Of a stretch of 64,000 bases of DNA, positions 1-11,300 are shown in pieces. The translations under genes and the position numbers were made by a program. Position 1 is the first letter of the stretch. Every line of letters begins with the position of its first letter. The notes under the pieces were generated by a model. That model was not told where the DNA came from and did no database searches. It worked only from the letters and a program-made list of their open reading frames with translations. This stretch comes from Linanthus parryae (taxonomy: Eukaryota; Streptophyta; Magnoliopsida; Ericales; Polemoniaceae): assembly GCA_023055425.1 (NCBI GenBank), contig JALGPY010000007.1:20718001-20782000 (forward strand), given 5' to 3'.

Positions 1-575
1 CTCTAGAATCAGAGCGAAAGCAGTTGCTTTATCGTTAGGCATGCATTGGGTAAGTCACTAAAAAGACGTGTTGTACTTGACTTGATGCATCAACTATGGT
101 TTTGTTTCACTCCAAAAATTAACTGTTGCACATATTAGTGCCATCATCGTAGAACTTAGTCAGTCACATTCTTAAACTCAGTCGTATTAAGATGCAAAAT
201 CATTGAGGCTTCTGACTCCATGGCAAATTTCTTTTCTTTCTTTTTTCTTCCTTACCGTAAAATTTACATTTCAGAATAGCTTTTAACATAAGTAGCGTAG
301 CGGTGCTAAACTAAATTTTTATCCCAGTAGTTAGGTATATTTTGATTCTTCTGCAATGGAACTTTCATCTTACGGTATGCATCTTCTGACAGATATCCAA
401 CTTCATCATCGGGCTCTACTTCTTAAGTTTTGTAAATAAGTTTGGGATCAGCTCGGTGTACTTGGGATTCGCCGCAGTCTGTGTTCTAGCTGTCGTGTAC
501 ATAGGTGCCAACGTTGTGGAAACAAAGGGTCGGTCTCTGGAGGAGATAGAACGCGAACTTAGCCCTGCAGTTTGA
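1..575 (+). CDS. Sugar transporter, C-terminal end (SGB1 / plastidic glucose transporter-like), partial
   Basis: The 5' part lies outside the window. Two exons are visible: 1-49, with donor GT at 50, and 393-575, after an AG at 391-392, ending in TGA. The joined reading frame gives SRIRAKAVALSLGMHW, then ISNF, a hydrophobic segment, VETKGRSLEEIER and a short tail. SRIRAKA after a membrane helix and the PETKG-type VETKGRSLEEIE motif after the last helix are signatures of major-facilitator sugar transporters. The precise wording resembles the plant SGB1 / plastidic glucose transporter subgroup, which would place the protein in a plastid or Golgi membrane moving hexose. Subgroup and location rest on remembered family resemblance, while MFS sugar-transporter identity is firm. 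The intron of 343 bp is AT-rich and ordinary. Confidence 0.85.
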
Positions 576-1008
576 TCGACGCCGTTGTCTGCAAGTAGTA
601 GTAAGTAATAATAAATCATGTATGCCTGATGTAGCTGAGATTAACCTATTTGAAGGTTGATATCATCGTCTCCTTAGATGGTGTAGATAATGTTTTTGAT
701 TCAGAGTCATCATTGTCCTCCACCCCTCAACTGTAACTAATCTAGACGACTAGACCTTTTGTGTTGAAGTTTTGAACAGAGACAATCTTGAACTAGTTTA
801 TTAGCCTCCGTTCTTGAAACTGAGTAATTACATGCTGGACTTTGTTGTTAAAGTAGCGGTCACCAACTCGCCCATACTTTCATTTATATCTTGAATGACT
901 ACCGGGATCATGAAACACGCTCGACAGTGAGCTGTAAAATGGGCCGGAAGACCGCCAGGCCTGGATGGATAGTTGTCCGGGCCGGATATGGTGATCTAAG
1001 AACATAAA

Positions 1009-1059
<51 letters not shown>

Positions 1060-1158
1060 CAAATTAGTATAAGATAATAAATCCATGGGTTAAGACGGGA
1101 CAACCCTGAACTGGCCCACACATATTGGTCTTGTTCTGTGGGCTGAGCTTGTAACTTG
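576..1158. other. 3' UTR and intergenic DNA
   Basis: No gene is seen. The first part is presumably the 3' UTR of the transporter. From about 900 the sequence becomes rich in GGCC/CCGGGCC words. Similar words reappear at 1840-1925 on the other side of the hAT-like insertion, so an older GC-rich element may flank it. I could not define its ends. Confidence 0.4.
1012..1056. repeat. (TA)n microsatellite
   Basis: An uninterrupted TA dinucleotide run of about 45 bp. Confidence 0.95.
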
Positions 1159-1826
1159 TAGGACTGCAACTCGGGCGGGCTGGGCGGGTTGACACCCTTG
1201 TCCAAGCCCGAGCCCGATTTCTGTCGGGGTTGCCCAAGCCCGAGCCCGATTTCTGTCGGGGTTGCCCAAGCCCAGCCCAGCCCGGGTTCGGAGCATTGTC
1301 AACCCGTCCAAGCCCAAATTTGAAAAAACCAATTCGTGTTCGGGTTGAATTCGGGCTAGCCCATAAAACTAAATAAAGCTAAAAAATAGATATCGAACGT
1401 AGACACTTCAACTTTTAACTTATATAAGGCTAAAAAATAACTACTATATATTGTTAAAATGAATTAAAAAATTATCCATTTATACAAAAGTATACTACTA
1501 CATAGTTTTTGAAAAAAATATATAGTTACGAACATAAACATAATTGAAAATATCACTAATAATTAATAAAAAGATAATAGAGTTTTGATCAATATGCTAT
1601 ATAATACTCTCCAAATATAACATTTATAGGTAATGATTATACAAATCGGGCAATTCGGGCTAACCCGTTGTTTAATATTCGTACCCAAGCCCGACCTTAA
1701 TTGCAATTCGGGTTGGTAATTTTTGCCCGAGCCCGTCCAAATTACTCAAAACATGTGCCCAAGCCCGAATTTAGTTTGGGCTGGGTTCGGGTTGGTCGGG
1801 CTCAGCCCGTCCAAGTTGCACTCCCA
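1159..1826. mobile_element. Non-autonomous hAT-like element with 8-bp target duplication
   Basis: The left end TAGGACTGCAACTCGGGC and the reverse complement of the right end, TGGGAGTGCAACTTGGAC, form imperfect terminal inverted repeats. The element is flanked by GTAACTTG (1151-1158) and GTAACATG (1827-1834), which match at 7 of 8 positions. An 8-bp target duplication is typical of hAT elements. The subterminal regions are packed with GCCCGAGCCCGA and AAGCCCGA words, including a 32-bp direct repeat near 1202-1265. Such repetitive subterminal motifs are where hAT transposases bind. The interior is AT-rich and has no coding capacity. Confidence 0.75.
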
Positions 1827-1834
1827 GTAACATG

Positions 1835-2258
1835 TAACCTCATTTCTGGCCTGGAATGGGACTGGCCCGCCTCAGTCCAGGACTGACCGGGCCAGGCCTG
1901 ATGTTGTTATCCCCGGCCGGTTAAGACCATTTTGAAGTTTGAACACATGTATGCCATGTTATCGAGATTGTTAACATTGTGGGTAGCAGTCAGTCTCCAA
2001 GTTCACCCTCTTGGCACGTGAGGATATAGCACAGCTGGTAGAGCTTCGCTCTTGCCATTTAGTCGTTGCGATTGCGTGTTGGATAGTATCTTGTACCTGA
2101 AAGTAATGGTGAAGAGGATCGAAACATGCCACTAAAACTCTACTAAGACAAAGATGGGCTGTCAATGTTCCGTCTCCAATTGTTAACTGTGCACCAAAGT
2201 CTTGCATCTTACAATCACAATTGGGCAGAATTGGTAGATAGCGTACATTTCCCCTATA
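1835..2258. other. Intergenic DNA between two hAT-like elements
   Basis: No gene is recognised. A minus-strand open frame at 1971-2270 resembles no family I know. Around 2026-2045 there is a tRNA A-box-like string, but no matching B box. Confidence 0.4.
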
Positions 2259-2526
2259 TAGGTCTGGCAATTCAGGTCAACCCGTCGTGTCGCGGGTCGG
2301 GTCGAACCGTGTCGGGTCATAAAACGGGTTGACCCGAAGGTGACCCATTTATCTCCGTGTCACTTTCGGGTCAACCCATTTTGACCCGTTAGGTTGCGGG
2401 TTCGTGTCGCGTTCGTGACGGGTCATCGTGTCGACCCGTATATTGTTCGAATTTCGCCTATGTGGCTTCCTAAAATAATGCCAACGATGAAAAAGATTGT
2501 TACAATTGTGTTAAGCCTTTTCTTCT

Positions 2527-2561
<35 letters not shown>

Positions 2562-2743
2562 CTGGGTTAAGCGGGTTGCAACAGGTCATTTTTGGGTTGT
2601 CCAGGTTGACCCTAACCCGACCCATTTATTTTCGTGTCGATTTTAGGTCAACCCGTTAGTGACCCGCTGCGGGTTCGTGTCAACCCAAACCCGCTAACTT
2701 CTTGTCGTTTTCGAGTCGTGTCGTGTCGAATATTGCCATCCCT
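2259..2743. mobile_element. Non-autonomous hAT-like element with GGGTCAACCCG subterminal repeats
   Basis: The left end is AGGTCTGGCAATTC and the right end, read on the other strand, is GGATGGCAATATTCGACACG. Both carry the TGGCAA core common at hAT ends (TAGGGATGGCAA). The flanks CCCTATAT (2252-2259) and CTCTATAT (2742-2749) look like an 8-bp target duplication with one mismatch. Both ends are dense in GGGTTGACCCG and CGGGTCGGGTC words in opposite orientations. A poly-T run of about 33 bases (2529-2561) sits in the middle. There is no coding capacity. Confidence 0.65.
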
Positions 2744-4019
2744 CTATATCTATACTAGCATGCAATTTTAAGATTGAATTTGTGGGCTTGCGTATGGGAA
2801 AGACTTTTTTCGAGGTTTTTTTATTTTTAGTTTATTTTTTTAGGAAAGGAAAAGACTTTGTTGGGTGAGATAACGCCTACTTTTCTAATGCCCGAAAGCA
2901 CTGATCTCTAACTCTTGGCTGGGAACAAATTACCATCTTGCATAAAGAAGAAGTGAGACTTTCTTTTAGGAGGTCGCCTCAAAAGAGCGAACTATTTTGA
3001 TTAAAATTCATTAGAGGAATGCACATTGGATAATGGCCTTAACATCATCAACGCTGGCTACGTATTTCTGGATAAACCTTGTAATTGTGGATTACAAAGA
3101 ACATGCGTGTGGTGATTGTTTGGGTCGGTGTTTTTCTTTTCTCTAGTTTTTTTTTTTTCATTACAGTTTAATCTTAAAAAGGCCATTTTTCTTGCTTATT
3201 ATTGTGTTCTACACAAGTCATCAACCATCATTGGCTAAACGTGCAATTCTCAGGTACCAAAGTCTTCACAAATCTATGTACTTTTTGTGTTATCTACATC
3301 AAGTGGGGGTTAACATTATTTGTTTTCTTCGGACATGCAAGCCACAACTTTTATAATATTCAACCTACATGGATTTTGAGTTCGAAATCCTATATTCTTA
3401 TATGAAGAGAAGTCACTCTTGCACAAAATAATATAATCCCACTCACTTTCCGATTTCTTCCTTTGCAATCATAGTTTCCAAAGCTTTTAGAACACGGTCA
3501 TTCAAAATTGAAGTCAACTGGGGCAACTCCTTTAACCAGATATATCTAAACCTACCCCCAAACCCAAACCCAAACCCAAACCCCGAGATGTTGCTCAAAA
3601 TAATTGCAAATGATTGGAATTGTATTTTTAGTACAATCAATTATTCTTCAAGATCATGAACTAATGTGGTACTTCAACAGAGCCACACACAGATCCACAT
3701 TTAGGGCAGTAGCCATACAAAGTTACAAATTATTTGCCTCCGTTAAAGTTCGTCTTTATATATATATATATGCACATCGTCTACAATAAATTTGCGTTCA
3801 AATATGATTTTGAATGTCATTGTTAATAGAGCGGTGTAGTCTAACGAGTTAGAAGCTCAAGCTCAACCGGCATTCAAGCCCGGTCCAAAACCTCTATAAT
3901 GCATTAGAGTCGAATTTAAAATAATAATGAGCTTGACTTTGTTAGCTTAAGCTTCCCGACATAGAAATATACCATTGTTTCATAAGGCAAAGCAAGGGGT
4001 CTGAAATATACAATTATTA
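2744..4019. other. Intergenic DNA
   Basis: AT-rich sequence with no gene I can support. It contains a CCCAAA tract at about 3555-3584 and a short TA tract near 3757-3770. Several open frames of 60-70 codons here have no recognisable content. Confidence 0.5.
3555..3584. repeat. (CCCAAA)n short tandem repeat
   Basis: About five CCCAAA units in tandem. It resembles, but is not, the plant telomere repeat CCCTAAA. Confidence 0.8.
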
Positions 4020-4375
4020 ATATATGGGTAACCAGAACCGGAACCGGACCGGTTATTTCATAACCAACCGGCGAGAGACTTGGCTTATTCGGTTCGGCTA
4101 ACCAGAAACGATAAATACCCCATATGTCTAATCGAACCAGAACCGGTGTACCGGTCCGGTTCCGGTTCTGGGTGATTTTTGATATGTTTTAATTTTTTTT
4201 GGTTTCTTTTTGATATTTTTTTATTTAACGATCGAAAAACTCGGTTAAACCGGCCGGATCCGGTTTTGATTCTTGCGAGCCTGGTTCGGTTTGGTTCCCA
4301 GTTATGGTTTTCCGGTTATTTCGGGTTGGTTTAACCGGAACCGGTCGGCTAATCGACCCGAAGTGCAGCTCTATG
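4020..4375. mobile_element. Possible non-autonomous DNA transposon with AACCGG repeats
   Basis: Both ends are loaded with AACCGGAACCGG and CCGGTTCCGG words, in the same style as the two hAT-like elements upstream. The right end, read backwards, begins TAGAGCTGCACTTCGGG, a hAT-like terminus. I could not find a matching left end or a target duplication, so the boundaries are approximate. Confidence 0.35.
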
Positions 4376-4465
4376 CCTAAGGATATGTACACCTTGTGAT
4401 GTTTCATATTTAAGAAAAAAGAAACATGGGATAAACTCACTAACGTAGCAAAGTCACTTAACTTC

Positions 4466-4794
4466 TGATAGCAAGAATCTATCGGTGGAGTGATTCGAGA
4501 TACTCCAGTCTCCAATTGATTGCAATTCGAGAAACTACCGATCTTCATACACACGGAATACACACAAAAACACGAAACTAATTTTGATTATTTTACTGGA
4601 AAATAAGAACTGACAAGGATATAAATAAGTTAGACTCCTAATGCTAGACGGTTCGACTCTACGGGCCGGGAAATGACTGACAAGAAAACCCGATTCGCTA
4701 ATTTAACAAATACAACATTGGTAAGTAAACTAATTTAATAAATAATACTACTAACTAACAGTTAATTAACTAATGGAATAGTTCACCCTTATCA
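4466..4794 (-). repeat. 3' LTR of the small retrotransposon
   Basis: TGATA...TATCA termini. Similar along its length to 5747-6081. It is the 3' LTR on the minus strand, being next to the polypurine tract. Confidence 0.8.
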
Positions 4795-5559
4795 ACTCCT
4801 CCCATGTTTACATTCACCTTGTCCTCAAGGTGAAACCGTGGATGATGACCGCGAGTGATGATAAAACGGTTGTTGAAAGTGAGCTTTAACCTCCCATTCA
4901 ATAAATCTGCAACTCAATCGAGCCTCTCGATTGTCGGAACGTGCAAAAAGTCGAAGTACTCTTGGCCTTGGACGGTCCAAGTAAGCAGATCAATTACCAA
5001 AAAACTGGTGGTCAGGAAGCCGAAACTGGTCCTCAGATTGAGTTGCAAGATGCTTTGGATTAAAGGGATGGAGACCGGCTGCTGGTTGGCGCAGACTGCG
5101 AGCTGGTGGCTGGTCGTAGTCGGCTGGGTCTTCTGGTACCGTAGGCGCCATGATCGAAATGGAGGTCGGGTCTACCAGCTGAAAGGGTTGCACCCATATG
5201 GGGCGACAAACCATTAACTTGGATTTGCGCTTGCGCCTGAACGACGGAGGCAACATGAGGTTGGGCTTCGCCGTTGGTGGTCGCCCCATGTAGCAGGGTC
5301 GATTGGAGCAGCGGTGGCGACAATTTCAACAGATGGAGGGCGGCTACGCACGCGGCGACCCCCGATTGGAGCTCATGTCCGGAGATCGACGGCGAGGGTT
5401 GGGGGCTGGTCGGCGTCTCAAAGCCCATGGATGGATGTGGCGTGGCTTGCGGAGTCGTCTGTTGGTCACAAGCTGGTGGCCGTTCTTTGCGTGGATCGTT
5501 GGCCCTTAAGGAGGAGCGATTTGGTGATTTTCTAGACCTGTGACGCGTGCTTCGAGGTC

Positions 5560-5703
5560 CGTGATGTGCCGACTTAGATTTGTCTCCAGGTGACCAACGC
5601 TACGCTCGAGCCTGACTTCCAAAAGGGCTTCAAAACATTGAGTTTTTCCTCTAGGATTTGTTTGAGCATTTCAACAGTAATCGCGGTTGAGTTCGACATA
5701 ATG
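5560..5703 (-). pseudogene. gag start remnant of the small retrotransposon
   Basis: On the minus strand an ATG near 5701 opens MSNSTAITVEMLKQILEEKL. After a one-base frame shift it continues as EALLEVRLERSVGHLETNL and DLEARVTGLENH, a heptad-like coiled coil. N-terminal coiled coils of this kind begin the gag of many plant gypsy elements. The frame is broken and the remaining interior down to about 4990 is proline-rich without a recognisable capsid domain. Confidence 0.5.
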
Positions 5704-5746
5704 ATTTCACCATTTAAGGATGGTGAAGCTCAATGAAAGCGCAAAT

Positions 5747-6081
5747 TGATAACAATAAGCTATCGGGTTGGAAAGATTCAAGATACTCCGGTCTCCAATT
5801 GATAGCAATTTGAGAAGCTATCGGTCTCCACACACACGGAACACACACAAAAACAAGAAACTATTTTTGATTATTTTATTGATGATCTGAAAATAAGAAC
5901 TGACAAAGGTATAAATAAGCTAATCTCCTAATCCTAATTTGGATGGTTCAAGGACACCAGCTAGGAAAGAACCGATAAGATAACCAGGTTCACTAATTTA
6001 ACAATTACAACGTAATTATCCAATTAAATAAATAATACTAACTAACAATTAATTAACTAACTGATCGGTGGACCCATATCA
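5747..6081 (-). repeat. 5' LTR of the small retrotransposon
   Basis: TGATA...TATCA termini, partner of 4466-4794. The segment just inside it (5704-5746) should hold the primer binding site, but I could not match it to a tRNA. Confidence 0.75.
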
Positions 6082-6232
6082 ACTTCATAAAAAACGGACT
6101 ATATTGTGACAAGAACCTTTTTTGGTCAAAAATAGAAGATTTCCATCAAAACAAAACCAGCAAACAATATATCATCTAGAAAGGAAACACCAAAAACACA
6201 GAAAGACATCAACAACTAGCTAGCAGCAACAA

Positions 6233-6267
6233 TGTCTTCAGATCATCTGGGGGATGATCTGAAGACA
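6233..6267. repeat. Perfect 15-bp inverted repeat with 5-base loop
   Basis: Arms TGTCTTCAGATCATC (6233-6247) and GATGATCTGAAGACA (6253-6267) are exact reverse complements around TGGGG. Confidence 0.95.
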
Positions 6268-6350
6268 ATCAACCTTAGTACGAAGAAGATGAATTCATAG
6301 TAGTAGTTTGCTCCAATATTTCACCCATCAAGCCTTTTTTTGCAGTACTT

Positions 6351-6541
6351 TAGAGAGAACAACATACAAATGAAATTGGAACTGTTTGACTAAGAGTTGG
6401 TCTGTCTCCATTGTCACCTCACAAAATATATGGTGGTTGGTCATAGAGAGAACAACATACAAATAAAATTGGAACTGTTTGACTAAGTTGTGAGTTAGTT
6501 TGTCTCCATTGTCACATCACAAAATATATGGTGGTTGGTCA
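6351..6541. repeat. Tandem duplication, 93-bp period
   Basis: Unit 1 starts at 6351 and unit 2 at 6444. Both run from TAGAGAGAACAACATACAAA to TATGGTGGTTGGTCA with a few substitutions and small indels. Confidence 0.9.
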
Positions 6542-7252
6542 CAAAATTAATGATAGTTGGTCACAACATTCTCATCCCACAGAAAAGTCCCGCTCGAATT
6601 CCATGAATGAAGTTTGTACTATTTCACAGATCATTGCATGAAAAAATTATGTGCAACTCTTTATTGAATGTCCGGTGAATACGACGTTTCACTTGCCACT
6701 TACAAATAAATAGGATGAGAAGGATACACTATTCCCATATAACAATTATCCGAGTCTAAAACACAGAGCTCTATTAAGACATGTCCACCAAGAGGTTTCG
6801 GGCCTCGGCTTCGCCTCACTAGCCTTTTCCAATCTACTTAGCACCTCTTTGTCGACTAATTTTTGTTCTTCTGCTGAAACTAGAATTGCCTCCTTACCGT
6901 GCCTTACCTTATTGTCCCATGAAGCTATAAACATCTCACTCACATTTTTATATTGCATTTGGTACATATTACGCATAGGTAGGAATACAAATTCTTCTTG
7001 GTCACAATTTTCTCCAAAATAAAAATGCAACCTTTCATTATTTTTAAGATCTATTTAAGTATCTTAAGGATTTTTTGCTTGTTAAAACTATAAAAAGAAG
7101 TATTTTTTACATTTTTCATAGCAATTGAAAACTAACATCTTTTCTTATATAAAAAAAAGTAACATCTTTAGTTCTTCAAAAAGGAAACTGAAATTTCCAT
7201 GCCCTCTTTTTCTTTCCTTTTCTTGTTTTTTTGAAAGGAGAATCACATTTCA

Positions 7253-7415
7253 TTAAATAGAATTACAGTTTTGGCTCCTCCGTTGAATCCTATCATGGAT
7301 TCTTTGGATTTGCTCTCGCTTGACAAAGGATACAGAAATAAAATCAAAGTTAACAACAATTGACTGGATGTCCTGAATAACTCTTTCAATTTTGAAATCT
7401 GATCGCAGTCCTTTG
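7253..7415 (-). pseudogene. L1-type LINE fragment, RNase H C-terminus
   Basis: Minus-strand reading gives IERVIQDIQSIVVNFDFIS followed by VSFVKREQ and a stop at 7253-7255. The pattern 'DI..I...F..ISF.FVKRE' is the C-terminal end of the RNase H domain (RVT_3) in plant L1 retrotransposon ORF2, lying just before the 3' UTR. Only the tail remains, as expected of a 5'-truncated LINE. The poly-T run at about 7439 lies upstream in the minus orientation, so it is not this copy's poly-A tail. Confidence 0.65.
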
Positions 7416-7437
7416 AGATTTTCCTTTTCTTGTTGTT

Positions 7438-7438
<1 letters not shown>

Positions 7439-7487
<49 letters not shown>
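7439..7487. repeat. Poly-T tract
   Basis: About 49 consecutive T residues. Confidence 0.9.
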
Positions 7488-7493
<6 letters not shown>

Positions 7494-8245
7494 AACTTCT
7501 GACCAGATAAAACACAATGGAGCTAATACTAAATACATATTTTAGATTCTCAAAAAAAAAAAAAAAAAACACATTTTACAATTCTTTTTTTTAAATTTAT
7601 TTTTTGTCAAATGTCTTACATTTCCACATGTCTAACAAGCAACATGTAATTATTGCGGGGTTTATGCCGCCCTACCTAAAAGGTAGGTTCCTTCAAAAAA
7701 AAAAAAAAAGAAAGAGCCATGTAGTCCAAGTCGGACCAGAATCTGTGGTTTGCTGCCAGACCCGCCAAACACTAATCTGAACCAGAATACTACATCTGAT
7801 TTGTTGCGAGACAACATTAGGCTAAACACCCCAAAACGCATAATGTAATTAATCTGAAGTTCTCATCAAAATTATGATATGTTCTTAATCTTAAGATATG
7901 AAATAGATAGGAATAGTCCAAGGGGAAAAAATTAAGGTTGCCACGTGACATGGCACGATATCATTGGTTACCTCTAGGAGAAGCAAAGTGGAAGATTGAA
8001 AATAAATTATTGGTAATGCGCAACGACGTGAGGAGAAGTAATTGACACCTTTGAGCGTTTCATATTAACCAAACAAACAATCTCACTTTAAAGAACAAAC
8101 ACCATAACAACTCCACCCTCCTAATTTCTCTCTCTTCCACCATCTCTTCTCTCCCTCATTTTTCTCTTTTCACAGAAACAAAGCAAAAACAACTCCATTT
8201 TGATCAAAGATTGGAAAATCCAAAATTTCATCAACAATCCAATTC
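7488..8245. promoter_or_regulatory. Upstream region and leader of the WD40 gene
   Basis: AT-rich sequence with no gene. Close to the gene, 8120-8170 is a pyrimidine-rich stretch (TTTCTCTCTCTTCC, TCTTCTCTCCCTC), a common feature of plant core promoters and 5' leaders. A TATA-like TTTAAAG occurs at about 8087-8093. The transcription start is probably around 8090-8170. This is inference from composition only. Confidence 0.4.
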
Positions 8246-8269
8246 ATGTTCCTCTATCCCCCATTTTGA
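8246..8269 (+). promoter_or_regulatory. Upstream ORFs before the WD40 start
   Basis: Three out-of-frame ATGs precede the chosen start at 8313. The one at 8246 opens an 8-codon uORF ending TGA, the one at about 8270 a 3-codon uORF, and the one at about 8303 a longer uORF that overlaps the main start. If they lie in the leader they would reduce initiation at 8313 under ribosome scanning. Confidence 0.4.
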
Positions 8270-8312
8270 TGATCTGAATCAAATCAAACTCATCACCACC
8301 AAATGTACAACA

Positions 8313-11300
8313 ATGACCCAACAAGACCAAGAACAAGAAGGTTCAACCATGGTGGACCAACAACAAGGTCAGGAGAAGAAAGGCCCTACAATGGAGAGGA
8401 GAAAGACCATGACAATGACCTGGGAAGGTCTCGGAGATGACGATGACGACGCCTTCTTCGAGACCCGAGACCGCCTCTCGACCGCCGTCCCCATCGACTT
8501 GCTGTCGTCGGAGGACGACGACGAAGATTACGACGACAGCCGGGCGTCGTTCGCGTCTGCCATGTCAGCGATGGACGATTTCCAGCGCACAAGCTTCGAG
8601 GAGGCTGTCCGGCAAGCTCCGGTCGCCACCATGTTTGGGAACTACGACATGTGGATGGCTGAACCGGGGTCCATCAAGGACCGCCGCAAGAAGTTGCTGC
8701 AAGGCATGGGCCTAGCAAGCAACAAAAACCTCCTCAGCACCAAGTTCATGCATGTTGTATCCGAGAAAATAGCCGCCAATGCCGCCGCCGATCAGCCGCC
8801 AAAGACAGCCGCCGCCGCCACAGCAAAAGCTGCGCCGCCCTCAACCACCGCCGTTCCTTCCGAATCGGCGTCGCCGCCGGACGGAACAAAACAGGAGGTT
8901 TTGACAACGATGCCGCGGGTAATGCTCGTCCGGTCAAGATCAGACGGCGACATAGAGACATTCTCTGCACAAACCAGAAGTAGGAAAGAAGAACTCATAG
9001 GTAACGTTTCGAAACAGCGTCTCACTAGAACATCATCAGTGTTGTTAACATCACAAGCAGGGATATGTTTATATGCAAACGCGGTCAATGTAGAACCGAA
9101 ATCATCAGCAAGAAACAGATCATCAATACCTAATAGCGCCGCGTTGTTAGATACCCAATTCGGCGCTTTCTTTCTGATAAAGAATTTAGATACCGGGAAA
9201 GAGTTTATAGTGAAAGAATTCAATAATGATGGAATGTGGAATAGGCTCAGTGAAGTCCAGACGGGGAAGCAGCTAACCATGGAGGAATTCGAGAAATCTG
9301 TAGGCTATTCCCCTGTGGTTAAGGAGCTAATGCGACGCGCACACGTCGATGAAGTCAGGAAAGGAAATGTGAATTCGTACCTTAGTAAGAGTTTCAGGTA
9401 CAGCAAGAAAAGAGGGGTTTCACTGTTGAAGAACATAAAAGGTGTGGCGACATCCGTGAGCGGATTAATTGCAGAGAAAGAGCGAGAGCAGCAACTTCAG
9501 CAACAACAACAACAAAGTTCCTCGCCTGATAAGAAGAATAACAAGAATTCTTCTTCTTCATCATCATCCAAATGGGTTAAAGTTCGCACACACGGCAAAT
9601 CCATCAAAGATTTCTCAGCTCTGCATTTATGTCAAGAGATTCAAGCTCATGAGGGGTCTATTTGGACAATGAAATTCAGCCCAGACGCACATTACTTAGC
9701 GACTGCAGGTGAAGACCGGGTGATTCATGTTTGGGAGGTTCAGGAGTGTGATGTCATGCAAGCCAATGATCTGAGCTCAGCAGGTTCAACCCCAGTTCAT
9801 CCCATGGTGGCCGGTGGAAGCAACTCAATGGATCATCGACCTAATCTTGGAGATGCTTCGCCGCTGCCGTCAGAGAAACGGAAAGATCGGCCTCCACTTC
9901 CAGAGCTTTCGCCAATGCTATCTGATAAAAAGAAAAAGGGCAAGTTCTCCAACAAGAAGAAGGGCATTCCTGATTATGTCCACGTCCCTGAAACTGTATT
10001 CTCACTCTCAGAGAAGCCAATCTGCACTTTTACTGGTCACCAGGATGATGTCTTGGACCTTTCTTGGTCTAAATCACAGGTTAGCCGGCTTCTTACTTCC
10101 ATAGATGATCTGTAAAAATATCGAAAGAAGATTGTTTCTTGGTATTAGATCATTAATCAGAAGCAATATGCAGTTCCATTGATAAACTATTTCATGTATT
10201 TCAGCTACTGCTATCAGCTTCAATGGATAAGACAGTGAGACTATGGGACATGGAAACTAAGAGTTGTCTGAAGTTATTTGCACATAATGATTATGGTAAG
10301 TAAACCATGACATTACGGCTCAATTATGGGACTTTTTCATCTAATACCAATATAACCAACTCTGGTTCTTGTTTTGCAGTAACATGTATACAGTTTAACC
10401 CAGTCGATGATAACTACTTCATCAGTGGCTCACTTGATGAGAAGGTGCGGATTTGGAGTATACCCGACAGACAACTCATAGACTACACTGATCTTCATGA
10501 GATGGTTACCTCTGCATGTTACACTCCTGATGGGCAGGGTGCTATCATTGGTTCGCACAAAGGGAGTTGTCGTCTATACAGCACCGCTGGTAAGATTTGC
10601 TCAAACTGTTGCATTTCGTTATTGTCATATGGATATGGAGATATTAACTTCAATCTGAAACTGTGCCATAGAGTGCAGGATAGAACATAAAGAACAGTTC
10701 GAACTGCGTCGCAAGAAGAAGTCCATGTTAAGAAAAGTAACCGGCTTTCAGGTAATTTCTCTACAATGCTACTTTCCTTGTCTCTCTTAATAAGAGTTTA
10801 TTCTTTCAACCAATTTATCAAAATCTAACACTGGTTTGAACAGTACTCACCAAGTAATCCATCTGAAATACTAGTCACTTCTGCTGATTCACGAATCCGA
10901 ATTCTTGATGGTTCAGAGATCATTCACAAGTTCAAAGGTATACTTTTTCTCCTAAGCAAAATCATCCTTAATCAAAAAGTTTATACTTGCACGATGTCTG
11001 GTCAACAAGAGATTTGATGTTGGGTAACAGGTTTCAAGAATACCAGCAGCCAGATATCTGCATCCTTCAGCCCAGACGGCAAACATGTTATATCTGCAAG
11101 TGAGGATTCTCAGGTTTATATCTGGAAACGCGAAGGAGCATCAGGAAAAGGCAAGGGAATGATCATTACCCAATCTCATGAACACTTCCATTGTAAAGAT
11201 GTATCTGTTGCAATCCCTTGGAATGGTCACGTTAGAGGTGAGCCACCAGTGGTCGAGATACACTCAAAGAGGCACTCAAAACGGTCAATCCCACTACCAC

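Larger units (their letters stand above)
4466..6081 (-). mobile_element. Small complete LTR retrotransposon (non-autonomous, gypsy-like gag remnant)
   Basis: Two related long terminal repeats (4466-4794 and 5747-6081) both begin TGATA and end TATCA. The element is flanked by a perfect 5-bp target duplication ACTTC (4461-4465 and 6082-6086). Read on the minus strand, a purine-rich tract containing GGGAGGAG precedes the 3' LTR (4795-4806), fixing the orientation. The interior is only about 950 bp. It starts with a gag-like stretch and ends with LEDKVNVNMGG, which resembles the tail of plant Ty3/gypsy gag-pol polyproteins, so most of gag-pol is deleted. The LTRs differ by many substitutions and indels, so the insertion is old. 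Confidence 0.8.
6087..7230. other. Intergenic DNA
   Basis: AT-rich with no supported gene. It contains the hairpin at 6233-6267 and the 93-bp tandem duplication at 6351-6541. Confidence 0.5.

Noticed and set aside
2022..2090. tRNA-like string GATATAGCACAGCTGGTAGAGC
   Set aside because: It resembles an A box, but no B box or cloverleaf follows at tRNA distance. Not called as a tRNA or SINE.
3555..3584. Interstitial telomere repeat
   Set aside because: The unit is CCCAAA, not the plant CCCTAAA.
4990..5543. Overlapping open frames on both strands
   Set aside because: GC-rich interior of the small retrotransposon. They are proline-rich gag debris and its complement, not independent genes.
6746..7030. 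Minus-strand 94-codon open frame
   Set aside because: No ATG at its start, no recognised motif, and AT-rich surroundings. Not supported as a gene.
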